This document shows, piece by piece, positions 10,878 through 21,196 of a DNA stretch of 64,000 bases. Every line of letters starts with the position of its first letter. Within the stretch, counting starts at the first letter, position 1. The stretch is from Chondrus crispus (lineage: Eukaryota; Rhodophyta; Florideophyceae; Gigartinales; Gigartinaceae): contig NW_005179029.1 in NCBI RefSeq assembly GCF_000350225.1, positions 124,001 to 188,000 of the forward strand, in the 5' to 3' direction. The translations under genes and the position numbers were made by a program. The notes below the pieces were generated by a model. It had not been told where the DNA came from and searched no databases. It saw only the letters and a program-made list of their open reading frames with translations.

Positions 10878-12480
10878 TCAGAATCTCCAATGCCTGTTAC
10901 GGGGTCTTTTGCCGACGCTTGAAACTTTTTGAAGGCGGCCAAAAGTGTGACTGTCGCTGTTCCAAGTGCGGTTTGCCACATTTTCTCCAGCTTCTTTGCT
11001 AGCCGTTGCGCCATTTCCAAGGGGGGCTTGCCTATCGCTAATGAACCTGTCCAGAAAAGGATAGTTCATTGGCCATAACCCTGTCTTTTTGAAGCTTAAC
11101 TTGATGCTTTCAACGGTGATAATACTGTAAGCCAACGCAGCAACCATCAGATTAGCTCGCAAAGTTCGCATGTCAAGTGTTTTTGCTTGCGTAAAAGGTC
11201 TCTAATAGAGACCTTTTACGCAAGCAAAAAAACATATACTATATGTCCGCATGCTCTTTTTAAAAGACCTGTTGACGTCTTGGTCACATGGCTGGAGAAA
11301 ATGCGTCGTGTTAGAAGGGGATTGTACAATTTCGCAGTTTTTCTCCATGCACATTTGCAACCACTCGTACCCTTCCCGAGACGAATGTCCGTCCAAAGTC
11401 ATGCAATACGGCAGGACAGGAGCCACCTTTCTTCCTAACAAATCTGTCTACATGCTCAATAACAAAAGATATCAAACACTTTTCCATGCTTCCCTTGTCG
11501 GAAGTCATAATTTCTGTTCCGTTCTCCCACCAATGTTCCGTAAACAAGCGGATTGTTTCTTGTGAATGGTTAATTATTTAGACGGGAATGAGTGGAGCGA
11601 GCCATCCACTCATGACGTTCTTGCCCTCCACGATAAAGAAAGGTGGAACCTTGCGTCCAGATGCAGAAATGGCCACTACAACGGTCATGTATTTGTTTGT
11701 TGTTTTGTCTCGACAGGCGATGAATCTGCCATGATTGGTCCTGGAAGACCCAAAACACTTTTCCCTGACACCATATTGGCAGTTCAGAGACGTCTTATCA
11801 AAGTTCCATAGCCGTCTGGGATCCTGGAATATCCCAGGATTAGCATGTGCTACAGTTTTCAATGCATCTGAAAATGATGATACGTGGCCGAAGTTTTCGG
11901 CTGCTAACTTTGCAACGTCCTTACTCTCACTTCTGCGATACGTCACATCTCTGTTCACTGCTCTCCAATGCCTTATAGTCTCTGGAGATGGACTACCGGA
12001 TTCTGTCCGGAATCCGCGGCATCCATTGGATGCTACCTGTGTCATAATATTTCTGACATCGCCATTTGAGAGGGCAAATCCCTTCTAAGCAGCGTAAACT
12101 ATTCTTTTTTATGAGAACAGACTCTTGAGGACTTCTCACAGTGCGGCGACCTCCGCAGTTGACCTCTGGTGACAAAAGAGCGTTGAGTTTTTTGTTGTCT
12201 GGTGCCTGCAGCGGATGGTATAGTCGATCTACTGTTGTCCGAGATGTCCCAGTCTGTTTCACAACATCAGACCTTTTTGTGCCAGTTTGAGAAGAGAAAT
12301 GGCTCTTTCCCTTTTCTGTTTTGGCATTGCGTCCCTTTCCCGCCTCTGTTTCTCGATTGCGCTCTGCATGCGCATCGAGAGACCCATTCTGCCGAGCAAT
12401 CTGTGCTCAATGCCATGGTGTCGCCGCCTTGGAGACCAGGTTCCCCTGAATAGGGGTGGCGTAGGACAGCGACGGTTTTA
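10878..12480 (-). pseudogene. pogo-like DDE transposase, frameshifted
   Basis: Reading from 12480 leftward through several frames. First a basic N-terminus, then a psq-type helix-turn-helix remnant (TGTSRTTVDRLYHPLQ, 12262 region). Then the first catalytic Asp in RLWNFDKTSLNCQYGVREK (about 11785), the second in TLDGHSSREGYEW (about 11395), and the third in NTTHFLQPCDQDVNRSFKK (about 11280). The C-terminal signature SFKKTGLWPMNYPF follows near 11090. All three Asp are therefore present, but at least three frame changes and a palindrome at 11180-11230 separate them, so no functional protein is made. pogo transposases cut and paste DNA at TA. Identity is clear from the ordered motifs. Confidence 0.82.
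11180..11230. repeat. 51-bp near-perfect palindrome inside the transposase
   Basis: Arms of about 24 bases (TTTTTGCTTGCGTAAAAGGT...) around a single central base. It sits between the LQPCDQ segment and the LWPMNY segment and brings a stop codon into the frame. See the finding on recurrent palindromes. Confidence 0.9.
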
Positions 12481-12639
12481 ATTTTGGGGGACTTTTTCAT
12501 TCCGTAGGAGGGAAATAAGACGGATGAATTTGTACGACTACTGGTGACAACTTTTAAGTATGTGTGAGAGAATCTGCAGTGGTTTGACTAAAAATACCCA
12601 AATTGCCCCTTTCAGGAAGGGTACACCCAACTGATCACT

Positions 12640-13070
12640 GCCGCTCCAGACTACAGTAGTGCCGTTTATCTAGTGCAGTGCCTCCTACGATATAGTGATA
12701 TAGCGTGACACACCTCTAGCTAGGGCACTATTGGAGGGATGGCACTATATAAACGAGGCTGATATACATATATTTTGGAACAAAGCACAAGCAAAGCACA
12801 AAAGCCTGTAAAACACAACCAAAAACGTAGAACTTCAATCCTTTGAGTACGGAGTACTCATCGCCATATTTTCCAGCCGTGGCACCTCTATATCGTAACA
12901 CTGAACCATGCTAGATGATACACGGGTGGGCTTATGATAACCTGTGCCAGAGGGAGACCCATTGCACTATAGAGGGAGCACTAATAAAGTAGGCACTATT
13001 GAGCGACCCCCCTGTATTCGCACAGGGCGGCACTAATGCGTAGGGTCCACTGCACAGTACAAGAGTAGCG
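12640..13070. repeat. possible Tigger-type MITE remnant
   Basis: Left part begins CAGTAGTGCCGTTTATC. The right part, read in reverse complement, begins CAGTGGACCCTACGCATTAG, a form typical of Tigger-family termini. The interior is full of GCACTAT/ATAGTGC words in both directions. Pairing of the two ends is weak, so boundaries are approximate. Confidence 0.35.
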
Positions 13071-13087
13071 TTACTGCATAACGGTAC

Positions 13088-13493
13088 TGTTGTGGCTCGT
13101 CCCGAGCCACAGTCACTTCCGAGAAGATCTTTTACCTCCGTCCGGTGGGAGGTCAGGCGGTGATAAGCGCAAGAGTCAACTTGTGCTGGCTCTCGAGCAT
13201 CCACCCGATGCCCCCCTCCCCCATCCCTTTCCCCTCTATCCTTATCTCTGCCCTACGAGCCCCTATCGAACCGAGACAGCACGCCTTTCCCTTCGAAGGT
13301 CGTCCAAACGAAACCCCGCCCGCTTGCCTTGCCCCCGCCGCGATCGAATCGCAACGCGGGCGCTTCCCCTTCTGTGCAGCACGAAATGCCAGGCTTACAC
13401 GCGCATTCCTGACATTCGTCCCTTTTCCTCTTCTCCTTGCACTACTCTGGCATTTCGGAATACGGTCCATTTGCCTGCGTCTCGAGTGTAACA
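13088..13493 (-). repeat. 3' LTR of Ty3 #1
   Basis: 406 bp; in element sense it starts TGTTACACTCGAG and ends CCACAACA. It matches 18481-18807 with scattered substitutions (for example CTCGTCCC/CCCGTCCC), so insertion is not recent. Confidence 0.88.
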
Positions 13494-13594
13494 TGCCCTG
13501 TCTCCTTCCTCGCGTCGGGGTCGATAGGTGGGCTGCAGTCCCCGTCCAGCTCATCTGAGTCCGGGACACATCCCCGTCCCTCCTGCCGCCTATC

Positions 13595-14874
13595 CTAAAC
13601 CTTGACCACGCCAGGTGGGAGGTCTTCAGCTTTTGTCCAGCATGGGGCGCTGCGGCCCCCGAGCTTGACCTTGAGCCACTTAACAACTCTTCCCCTTTCG
13701 TCACGGCCTCGTCGTTCTCCGCGTATCCTCCCGATCAGGCGGAGGCTGTCCAGGAATACACTTTCCGGAGGGTCATCCGTTTCCAGCGAATTTGCGGATA
13801 TCCGTCGCATTCTATTTGCGTGCGCTCGAGCATGGCGTCCGCCGACTTCTGACTCAAGAAGGTAGCTGGTGCTAGACAACATCCTTCTCACAGCGTAGAG
13901 TCCTAACCATGGGCGAGCCAACTTGTTCCCTTCCAGACTCACCAAGTCTGGTGACCAGACGAGAACGCAATCTCCCTCCTTGAAAGATACACCGGAGACC
14001 TTCCTATCATAGTGCCTCGCTGCGGCGTCCCGTTCGCGCATTCCTCGGGAGAGAAGCGCACCGTGCAAGTCTCGCAAATGGCTGGGCAAGTCATATGGCT
14101 CCCTCGTAATGCGTTTGGCCTCATGCGGCCCCCACGCCATGAATGGCTCTATCCCAAACATTGCACGATACGGACTCATTCCAGTCGCCCGATTCACGCC
14201 AGAATTGTACCTGAAACATGCCAGTGAAACGTGGAGGTCCCAGTCGTCCTGACCTGTGCTCACAAAGCACGACAGATCCTGCACGAGCGTCCTGTTGAAG
14301 CGCTCCACGCACCCGTTTGCCTGCGGGTGGAATGCGGAAGTGACTACCCGCTTCACCCCGAGCTGGTCCGCCATGCGCTCCACGACCTTGCCAATAAAAT
14401 TTGGGCCATGGTCCGACAGCAAGCACTCCATGGGTCCAAAAACATATATCCATCCGGCCAGGATTGCTTTGGCTACAGTCTGCGCCCGATCGTCTGGCAT
14501 TGGGACTGCCTTAGCGAAGCGTGTAAACGTGTCGACGACGATCAAAACCTTCACATTTCCTGCAGTATTCCTGGGGGTAATAGTCTGCACGTCTACAGCC
14601 ACTTGTGCAAAGCGCCGCTTCGGATGGTAAACGTGCATGCGGGGTTCCTCGCCGGTCGCGGGGCCTTGGCGCTTGCGCACGGTACGCACGCGTCCAGCTT
14701 CGCGCGTACATCACGGCGCCAACCCGGCCACCAATATGATCTCCGAATACGCTCGCATGTACGACTAATGCCGTAGTGTCCAGTGAGGTTCGAGCCGTGC
14801 GCAAACTGTAGGATGGCAGGCACTATCGATTCCGGAACCACCGCACAAGGTCCTCTCTGACCTTGTATGCACAC
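13595..14874 (-). pseudogene. Ty3 #1 integrase
   Basis: The N-terminal zinc module is in the frame 14593-14874: HGSNLTGH supplies the His pair and CVPCASAK the Cys pair. The catalytic core is in the frame 13595-14689: first Asp in VAVDVQTITP, second in LLSDHGPNF, Glu in [12 protein letters not shown], so the D,D,E triad is complete. The long C-terminal part includes a GPY/F-like segment (GNKLARPWLGLYAVRRML). The enzyme inserts the cDNA copy. The two modules are in different frames overlapping around 14600-14690, so it is broken. The extreme C-terminus (VVKWLKVKLGGRSAPCW) might be a degenerate chromodomain, but that is weak. Confidence 0.85.
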
Positions 14875-14893
14875 GATGCCGTCTTCGTCGAAA

Positions 14894-14976
14894 AAGAAAC
14901 GACCTTGTCCCCCTTCTGCATCAGCGGCAACAGCCGCTGTTGCCGCGGATGCAGAAGGGGGACAAGGTCGTTTCTT
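14894..14976. repeat. 83-bp palindrome in Ty3 #1 pol
   Basis: Arms of about 40 bases centred at 14935 with one mismatch (AAGAAACGACCTTGTCCCCC... and its reverse complement). It lies at the RNase H-integrase linker, exactly where the frame changes. Confidence 0.92.
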
Positions 14977-16411
14977 AGCTCTGCAGTACCAGGACCTCCC
15001 CCAAGCGTTCTCGAAACCCCAACTACCCTCACATGCTCGCGACCACCCCCGTCGGTTGCGGCAACATCAATCTCCTTGAAACATCGTTGGCACAAGGGTT
15101 TCTCGACGGCGTCCCTGCTCAGCGCATCTGGTACAGTCATCCTTAATCCAGGTACGTACCGCACGCAAAATTCGTAGTCCTGGATGTCAACCATCCAGCG
15201 TGCAAGTCGTCCGCTGGGGTCTTTCAGGCTCATGAGCCACTTAAGGGACAAGTGATCTGTTTCAATAACCAGATCCTTCTCCCCATGCAGGTAACACCTC
15301 CACTTCTTACGGCCGTGCACTATTGCCAAACACTCGCGTCCCGTCACAGTATATTTTACCTCCACGTCTGTGAGCTTCCGACTCGTGAACGCGATCGGTC
15401 GCCATAGCCCGCTGCGGCATTGCTGTAGCCACACCCCTCCGGTGCCGTATCCATTTGCATCGGTCAACAAGCGCTTAGGCGCTCCTCGGAGCGGCGATAC
15501 CAGAAGCTCGGGCGAGCTGAGGGCGTTCTTGATTTCCATCCAGGCCCGTTGCTGGTCCTTACCCCATCTTTTATCCCAATCCGGGATAATTAGTCGCCTT
15601 CCTGGTTGCTTACGTTTGTTGAATCCGGTGCCCTTCAGGACTGCATACAGTGGTCGAGCAAGCTCCGCGAAGTGGTCCACGAACTGAGCAAAGTAATTTG
15701 CAAGCCCGAGGAAACGCATCAGATCCTCTCCATTCTGGGGGATAGCCAAGTCGTTTATCGCCTGCACGTGGATGTCGGATGGAGTCATGTCGGATGGAGT
15801 CATGCCGCCTGGTGAGATTTTGTGTCCCAGGACCTCGACTCGAGGTCTTGGGACACAAAATCTCAGAAGGTCGGACCTTCTGAACCCCAAAGTTGCACTT
15901 GCTCAGCTTCAGCCTTGCGCCAGCATTGAGAAACGTGTCTAGAACCGATCTAAAGGAGTCCAAATGCACCTCTGCAGTACATGTCCATAGACTTATATCG
16001 TCCATAAAAGCCCAAACGTCGCGCCCCTTTCACCCCCCTAATATCGCGTTGACTATCCTCTGGAAGACTGCTGGAGAGTTCTTCAGACCTTGCGGGAGCC
16101 TCACATCTGCGTAATCCGATCACTGTGCGGATCGACGTGAAATCACGAGAGTCTTCCGCGAACTCAAGTTGGAAAACCCCGTCCTTGAGGTCGAAAATAG
16201 AGAAGATGCTCTTCGTACCCATCCAGTCTAGCGTCACTTTCACATCCTCCATAGGGTATGAGTCGGATACGATTACCGAATTGAGTCCTCTAAAATCCGA
16301 TGTTACCCGCGTCTAGCCATCTTTCTTACGTACGAATACATTGCAGGCCGCCCACGGCCACTGAGCACGCTCAACTACTCCCATGCGGAGGAGCTTCTCC
16401 ATGGCGTCCTT
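14977..16411 (-). pseudogene. Ty3 #1 reverse transcriptase and RNase H
   Basis: From right to left: IFSIFDLKDGVFQLEF (first catalytic Asp of RT), then FMDDISLWT, an F-x-D-D version of the YxDD box (about 16000). After the 15814-15882 palindromic insert the frame resumes with VLGHKISPGGMTPSD and the thumb/connection. A tandem repeat of TPSDM is visible there (plus-strand GTCGGATGGAGTCAT twice). RNase H follows with LLTDANGYGTGGVW, RECLAIVHGRKKWR and ETDHLSLKWLM supplying the acidic residues. At least three frame changes, so non-functional. The domain order places RNase H before integrase as in Ty3. Confidence 0.85.
15814..15882. repeat. two adjoining palindromes in Ty3 #1 RT
   Basis: 15814-15864: GAGATTTTGTGTCCC arms around GACCTCGACTCGAGGTC. 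15864-15882: CAGAAGGTC-G-GACCTTCTG. Removing the inserted reverse-complement copy would rejoin the RT frame between the KCNFGVQKV and VLGHKISPGG segments. Confidence 0.92.
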
Positions 16412-17260
16412 TTACAGGTCTTCTTCCTTGGGGGACCGCCTCCGGACTGGGCAGATGACTGGCTGTGCGCCGGTGGTGAGCTTGATCAGGTGGGTCACTC
16501 CACGTATGCGTCCAAGGCCTTTGAAAACTTCTCTGCAATCCCATAGCACTAACCGCAGCCGTTCCTGCATTTCCACGTCGTCGTGGAACTGAGAAAGGTC
16601 CATTTCCCTTATAGCGTCGTCTACGTCCGCATCACTAATGGCGCCGGCCATTTCCAGTTCGGAGCGGGCTCCATCGTGGTGTGACACCCTCCCTTTTACC
16701 GAGCGTCCATCCACCCAGATTTTTCCATGCATAGTAGCGAGGTTCAGGATGAGTCCATGCTGTCGCCAGAATCTGCTGCCAAGCAGTATACCGGAGGGAA
16801 GCTTCGACGTTACTCTCACAGGTTCCGTGAATTCCTCTCCCCACAGCATGAATTTGAGTGTACCTCGGCCGCAGACTTCCATCTCGTGTCCATCGGCTGC
16901 GAATGCCGACGAATTTTCCTTCTCCCAAGTGCCGCCGTGCTGCTCAAACCATCCCCGGTCCACCCAGACCGAGCGGGCTCCGGTATCCAGTGGCACCCAA
17001 ATCGCGTCCGTGCCGACGCCGACACGCACAAGTACATCCTCGTTTGACCTTGGGTTGCTACCGACGCATCTACAGATGCGTTCCGAACGGGAGTAACCAG
17101 GCCCTCCCCTCGCCGCTAGTTCTATCGGGACTGACGCGCCACGCGGCTGGAGGCGCCGCCCGCCTCTTTCTCCGACCCATCCATTTTGGGAGACTGCAGC
17201 TTCTTCCCTTTGGTCGGGCACGCACCCGCCATATGCCCCTTCTTCCCATATCGGTAGCAA
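16412..17260 (-). CDS. Ty3 #1 aspartic protease and RT N-terminus
   Basis: Open frame of 282 residues. Retropepsin core: IWVPLDTGARSVWVD (D-T-G-A active site) followed by SGILLGSRFWRQHGLILNL, the second flap/LLG segment. After about residue 230 it enters RT: VFKGLGRIRGVTHLIKLTTG, where the Ty3 consensus has a H-x-I-x-(L/T) primer-grip precursor. The frame ends at a stop just after PVRRRSPKEEDL, so it is part of a broken gag-pol, not a separate gene. The protease would process the polyprotein. The active-site triplet is intact here, unlike element #3. Confidence 0.75.
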   Translation of the reverse strand: MLPIWEEGAYGGCVPDQREEAAVSQNGWVGERGGRRLQPRGASVPIELAARGGPGYSRSERICRCVGSNPRSNEDVLVRVGVGTDAIWVPLDTGARSVWVDRGWFEQHGGTWEKENSSAFAADGHEMEVCGRGTLKFMLWGEEFTEPVRVTSKLPSGILLGSRFWRQHGLILNLATMHGKIWVDGRSVKGRVSHHDGARSELEMAGAISDADVDDAIREMDLSQFHDDVEMQERLRLVLWDCREVFKGLGRIRGVTHLIKLTTGAQPVICPVRRRSPKEEDL

Positions 17261-18375
17261 ACGGCGTTTGAAAAGCGGTCTTTGTCGTGCGTCTTTCTGC
17301 CTTCGTCCCGAACGAGAGCGGTCTGCTCGTGTCCGGGGATATCTTCACCCTCGCAAGTTTCGTTCACGCGCTCTCCCGCGTTCCTGGACAGAAAGGCGTC
17401 CCTCCGGCGAGGTCCCGTCATCATGGACACCCTCGCCGTCAACTCGTCGAAGGATCCTGGGATTGCTAGAGCAAGATTCTTTATGCCACTTGGCAATGCT
17501 TGAATGAACCTGTTCAGCATGGCATCATCCGACACTTGCGCGGGGAGTGCCAGAGCAGATGCCCTCACACGGATGGCAAATTCTTCTATACTCTCCTTGC
17601 CTTCGCGCCACGATAAGTTATTCATCAAAGGCGCAACGATCTCCTGTGGCTTGCACTGCACAACCTCCCCTCCAGCATTCCCCAGAGCTCCTCCGCGTCA
17701 GCGTCCAAGTACTCTGCTGCCACTGACTCGTCGATCGCGAGGGCACTTACCGAGAAAACACAAGGGAGCAAGCGGCGATATGTTCCGTTCTAGACGGGGA
17801 AGTCCTGGCACAAGCGTTTCAGGCCTTCTTTGCGGCGAAAAAATTACCATCGCCAGGTTTTCTCACGGGAACGGCCTCCAAGGCTTTAGAGTAGATCTTA
17901 AAGGCGTTGTGCGGACCTAGTGTGTGCTTGACACAATTGTCTACCGCTGAATTTCCACGCTCATTTTGATCTGGATTGGTGGCATGACCTGCACCTATCG
18001 ATCCCTGCTCGTCTTTGTCGGCGGTATCGTCGGCGGTCCCCTTTGCGCCCCGCAATCCAGTCTCCAACGCTATCCCGAGGTTCGTTACAGCGCTTCCCAT
18101 CTCTACAATTGCCGTGGTGTTACGGCTCATGTGGCNNNNNNNNNNNNNNNAGCCGTAACACTGGGACGATCGTCCATGACGTCTTTGAACGACGCCAGAA
18201 CTTTCAACATGTCATCCCCGCCGTGCATATTCTCCGCCCGCTCTCGCTTCTCCCCTGATCCGACGGCCTCTTGAGTATCAAATTCGACACGACGATGCAT
18301 CGGGTCACGGGTCATCGCAGGTGTCACAGGGCTCGTAGCGCTCGTGTCTTCGGCGGCAATCTCTCTCGGCCCCAT
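17122..18375 (-). pseudogene. Ty3 #1 gag
   Basis: Starts at ATG 18375 (MGPREIAAED). Pieces lie in frames 18127-18375, 17819-18130, a short unlisted stretch (EELWGMLEG) and 17122-17661. The last holds the capsid-like SIEEFAIRVRASALALP and a zinc knuckle CYRYGKKGHMAGAC in which the second Cys is Tyr, so the CCHC knuckle is damaged. A 15-N gap (18136-18150) with inverted flanks interrupts the first two pieces; the surrounding frame would read through if the gap plus inverted copy were absent. gag forms the particle that packages the RNA. Confidence 0.75.
18136..18150. other. assembly gap, 15 N, flanked by inverted repeat
   Basis: Left flank contains GTGTTACGGCT, right flank AGCCGTAACAC, an exact inverted pair across the Ns. 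Confidence 0.95.
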
Positions 18376-18480
18376 CTTCGTCTTACGGTCACTCGACTAC
18401 TGCATTGCGGCCCTTTCACCTCTTTCTTTTTACGAAGGGTTGACTCCACAAGCTCGTTAGACAAACAAACAAATTTGTTA

Positions 18481-18808
18481 TGTTGTGGCCCGTCCCGAGC
18501 CACAGTCACTTCCGAGAAAATCTTTTACCTCCGTCCGGTGGGAGGTCAGGCGGCGATAAGCGCAAGAGTCCACTTGTGCTGGCTCTCGAGCATCCACCCG
18601 ATGCCCCCCTCCCCCATCCCTTTCCCCTCTACCCTTACCTCTGCCATACGAGCCCCTATCAAACCGAGACAGCGCGCCTTTCCCTTCGAAGGTCGTCAAA
18701 ACGAAACCCCGCCCGCTTGCCTTGCCCCCGCCGCGATCGAATCGCAACGCGGGCGCTTTCCCTTCTGTGCAGCACGAAATGCCAGGCTTACACTCGCATT
18801 CCTGACAG
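18481..18808 (-). repeat. 5' LTR of Ty3 #1, truncated
   Basis: Matches 13088-13416 of the other LTR up to CCTGACA at 18801-18807, after which the sequence changes to the GTACAGTACAGTGTCGCC terminus of a Tigger-like element. The remaining ~77 bp of the LTR is not found up to 19,706. Confidence 0.87.
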
Positions 18809-19706
18809 TACAGTACAGTGTCGCCTCTATATAACAATACAGTCGGTGGAAGGGACCAATATTGCTGGAGCGGGGGAATTCGATCTCATCGGTATTGTCT
18901 AAGACCCCCTGATCAGTTTTTATGAGTAAAAAACGAGGATATGTCGGTCTGAACCATGCATTGGACCCCCTCCGAGCGCTGGGTACATTGCACTCTGCTC
19001 AACGTGCGACAAGTTGTTGCGCAGCATAGGCCTCGTTTCTCAAGAATCAACTTCAAAAGGGCCACGATTTTGCGCTGCTCTCTCACCGAATGCAGGAAAA
19101 CCTCCTCATGGCTGTCGTCCAGGCAGTCCGACGCGAAGTCTGTCGCACGCACAGACTGCAGCAACGTCGCGTCGTTCACGTTTTCTACAGTATCTTGCTC
19201 CGAGGGGTGGTCTAGCAAAAATGCCAATGACATCCTTTTCTCTTCCGGCACAGCATCGTTAAGCATTATCTCTAATAAAAATCTTTCCTCGTCAGCGTCA
19301 CGCTCACCATCCACCCGGGACACAGTGAATGATCCCTCCGGCAAAATCTTTGTATGACGCCAGCAGTTCTGAATAATAGAGTTCGGAATTGCGACCCATT
19401 CCTCTTGAATCCAGTTCATGCCCAACAGTTGATCCACCATATATATGTCCTTGTGCCCAATTTCCTCAAGATCAGGCGCACGTCGCAGCTGCCGCTTTCT
19501 GTATCGGGCCTTTAGAGATTTGATTATGCCCGCGTCAAGAGGCTGGAGGACTTATGTTGTATTTGGTGGTAAAAAGAGGAGTTCGGTATGATCAAGGGTA
19601 CGAAGCGTGTATTTTGTTCCATGAGTGCTGCAGTTATCCACAAGTAAACAAACATTTCTGCCTGGTGTTTTGCCGATCATAGCGTCAAACATACGAAGCC
19701 ACTCAA
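18809..19706 (-). pseudogene. Tigger/pogo-like transposase, C-terminal half
   Basis: Minus-strand frame from 19706 to 18913 with one in-frame TAA at 19552-19554. The second catalytic Asp is in LLVDNCSTHG; LFLPPNTT-stop-VLQPLDAG gives the third Asp and the family's PPNTTxxLQPLDAG signature; then SIIQNCWRHTKILP. The C-terminus ends QTDISSFFTHKN, a PIP-box-type QxxIxxFF. The N-terminal DNA-binding half and the first catalytic Asp are missing, cut off where Ty3 #2 sequence begins. A CAGTGTCGCCTCTATATAAC terminus at 18816 is the probable TIR. Tigger elements are cut-and-paste transposons with CENP-B-like DNA-binding domains. Confidence 0.8.
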
Positions 19707-21196
19707 AGAATTAATGTGATTTTATACACCTTGACGGTGGGGCGAGGGTCATAGGGGGCGACCTTCGGCGACACGAGTCGTGACAGGGCATCGGGCACCT
19801 GATGCACGCGTCTGGGGCGGTACTGAATGGTGAAATCGTATTCAGCCAGACGTAGCCGCCACCGGGTGAGTCTTCCGGAACTCTCGGTGAGGGACATGAG
19901 CCATCGGAGGGCGTCATGGTCCGTCCGTACGGTGAACTTCGTGCCTTCTACGTACGGCCGTAGTGTGCGGACGGCCCACACTACGGCGAAGCACTCGCGT
20001 TCGGTAGCGCTGTAGTTGCGCTCACTATCGGACAGTGAGTACGACCAATACCCCACGGGGCGCCAGTCGTTCAGCTCTTCGTGCTCCTGAAGTAAGGTGC
20101 AGCCGAGTTGGTAGGCACTGGCGTCGGTGTCTATCATGTACGGACGACCGTGCCGGGGCAACGCGAGGATGGGCGGAGCGATCATGCACTTCTTAAGGTT
20201 CTCGAACGCCTGAAGTTGCAGCTCTGTGGGGTTATAGAAATCAGGATCCGAATCCTTGCGCGTCATGTCGGTCAGAGGACGCGCAATCTTAGCGAACCCC
20301 TTAACGAATCGGCGGTATACGTTACACGCCCCGAGGAACGAGCGCACTTGCGTCAACGTCCTCGGGAACGTGAACGTCTTGAAAGCGTCGGCCGCCGTAT
20401 CGGCCACGCTCAACTTGCCTGGAGAGATGACATGCCCCAGGTAGTGCACCTTCGGTCGGAAGAAGCTGCACTTCTTGAGCTTAAGGGAGATACCGGAACT
20501 CCGCAGTAAGCTCAAGACGGTATCGAGATGCCTCGCGTGTTCTCCGTGCGTACGGGAGAACACGATCACGTCGTCGAGATAGACGAGGCATATTTGCCAG
20601 CGGACTCCGGAGAGTTTTATGTCGAGTGCACGTTGGAAGGTGGCTGGTGCCCCTTTGAGTCCAAACGGCATGCGCAAGTGGCGAAACGTGCCCATGTTCG
20701 TCGCAAAAGTGGTCTTATCCCGGTCTTCCGGAGCGACCGGGATCTGCCAATAACCGGAATTGCAGTCCAACGTGGTGAAGACGGCTGCATCCCCTAACGA
20801 GTCGATGCAGTCGTCCATCCGTGGCAGTGGATACGAATCCGCTGCCGTCTTCGCGTTGAGGCGCCGGTAGTCCACGCAGAACCGAAGAGAGCCGTCTTTC
20901 TTCGGTACGAGCACCACGGGGGACGCCCACTCGGTGCTCGCGGGTTCGATAACCCCTGCGTTCAGCATCTTGCTGACCTCCTTCGCGACCATTTCGCGCA
21001 TGGCCGGGCCCTTCCGATAGGGCATAGAACGAATCGGTTTCGTTCCCGGTTCGAGGGGAATGCGGTGCTCCGTAGCTTGGATCGTTCCAAGCGCACCGCT
21101 CCACAGACTCGAGTGCTTACGGAGCATCTCGAGTACGTGGCCACGGAGCTTGCCATCGTCGATGTATGACAGGTCGATCTCTTTTTCCCAATCCAT
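19703..21196 (-). CDS. Ty3 #2 reverse transcriptase and RNase H
   Basis: 497-residue open frame from ATG 21196. RT: PVVLVPKKDGSLRFCVDYRRLN, FTTLDCNSGYWQIP (first catalytic Asp), MPFGLKGAPATFQ, and YLDDVIVFS, the catalytic YxDD box, all intact. RNase H: YMIDTDASAYQLG, ERECFAVVWAVR and VRTDHDALRWLM, keeping Asp-Glu-Asp. It stops with a short foreign tail (KITLIL) made by the junction at about 19710. The authentic start is upstream by frameshift from the protease frame; in-frame sequence before the ATG reads PQQKDPGNPP. It would copy the element RNA into DNA. No integrase follows, so the copy cannot act on its own. Confidence 0.9.
   Translation of the reverse strand: MDWEKEIDLSYIDDGKLRGHVLEMLRKHSSLWSGALGTIQATEHRIPLEPGTKPIRSMPYRKGPAMREMVAKEVSKMLNAGVIEPASTEWASPVVLVPKKDGSLRFCVDYRRLNAKTAADSYPLPRMDDCIDSLGDAAVFTTLDCNSGYWQIPVAPEDRDKTTFATNMGTFRHLRMPFGLKGAPATFQRALDIKLSGVRWQICLVYLDDVIVFSRTHGEHARHLDTVLSLLRSSGISLKLKKCSFFRPKVHYLGHVISPGKLSVADTAADAFKTFTFPRTLTQVRSFLGACNVYRRFVKGFAKIARPLTDMTRKDSDPDFYNPTELQLQAFENLKKCMIAPPILALPRHGRPYMIDTDASAYQLGCTLLQEHEELNDWRPVGYWSYSLSDSERNYSATERECFAVVWAVRTLRPYVEGTKFTVRTDHDALRWLMSLTESSGRLTRWRLRLAEYDFTIQYRPRRVHQVPDALSRLVSPKVAPYDPRPTVKVYKITLIL

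Larger units (their letters stand above)
10194..12625 (-). mobile_element. pogo-like DNA transposon #1
   Basis: Ends are imperfect inverted repeats: 10195-10229 (CAGTACCCTTCCTCAAGGGG...) and 12589-12624, whose reverse complement starts TACCCTTCCTGAAAGGGG. The shared core GGGGCAATTTGG occurs again at about 10407, an internal subterminal copy. CAGT-type termini and the DDE transposase inside fit pogo of the Tc1/mariner superfamily. No clear TA duplication remains. The same CAGTACCCTT terminus opens pogo element #2 at 34,497. Confidence 0.7.
13088..18808 (-). mobile_element. Ty3 LTR retrotransposon #1, decayed
   Basis: Transcribed leftward. The 3' LTR is 13088-13493; the 5' LTR is 18481-18808, cut short by the Tigger-like sequence at its outer end. 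Domain order on the minus strand: gag, protease, RT, RNase H, integrase, which is the Ty3 order. A purine tract (GAGGAAGGAGACAGGGCA in minus sense) lies directly before the 3' LTR. Coding frames are broken in gag, before RT, inside RT and before integrase, some at palindromic inserts. The target duplication cannot be checked because the right end is lost. Confidence 0.88.
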
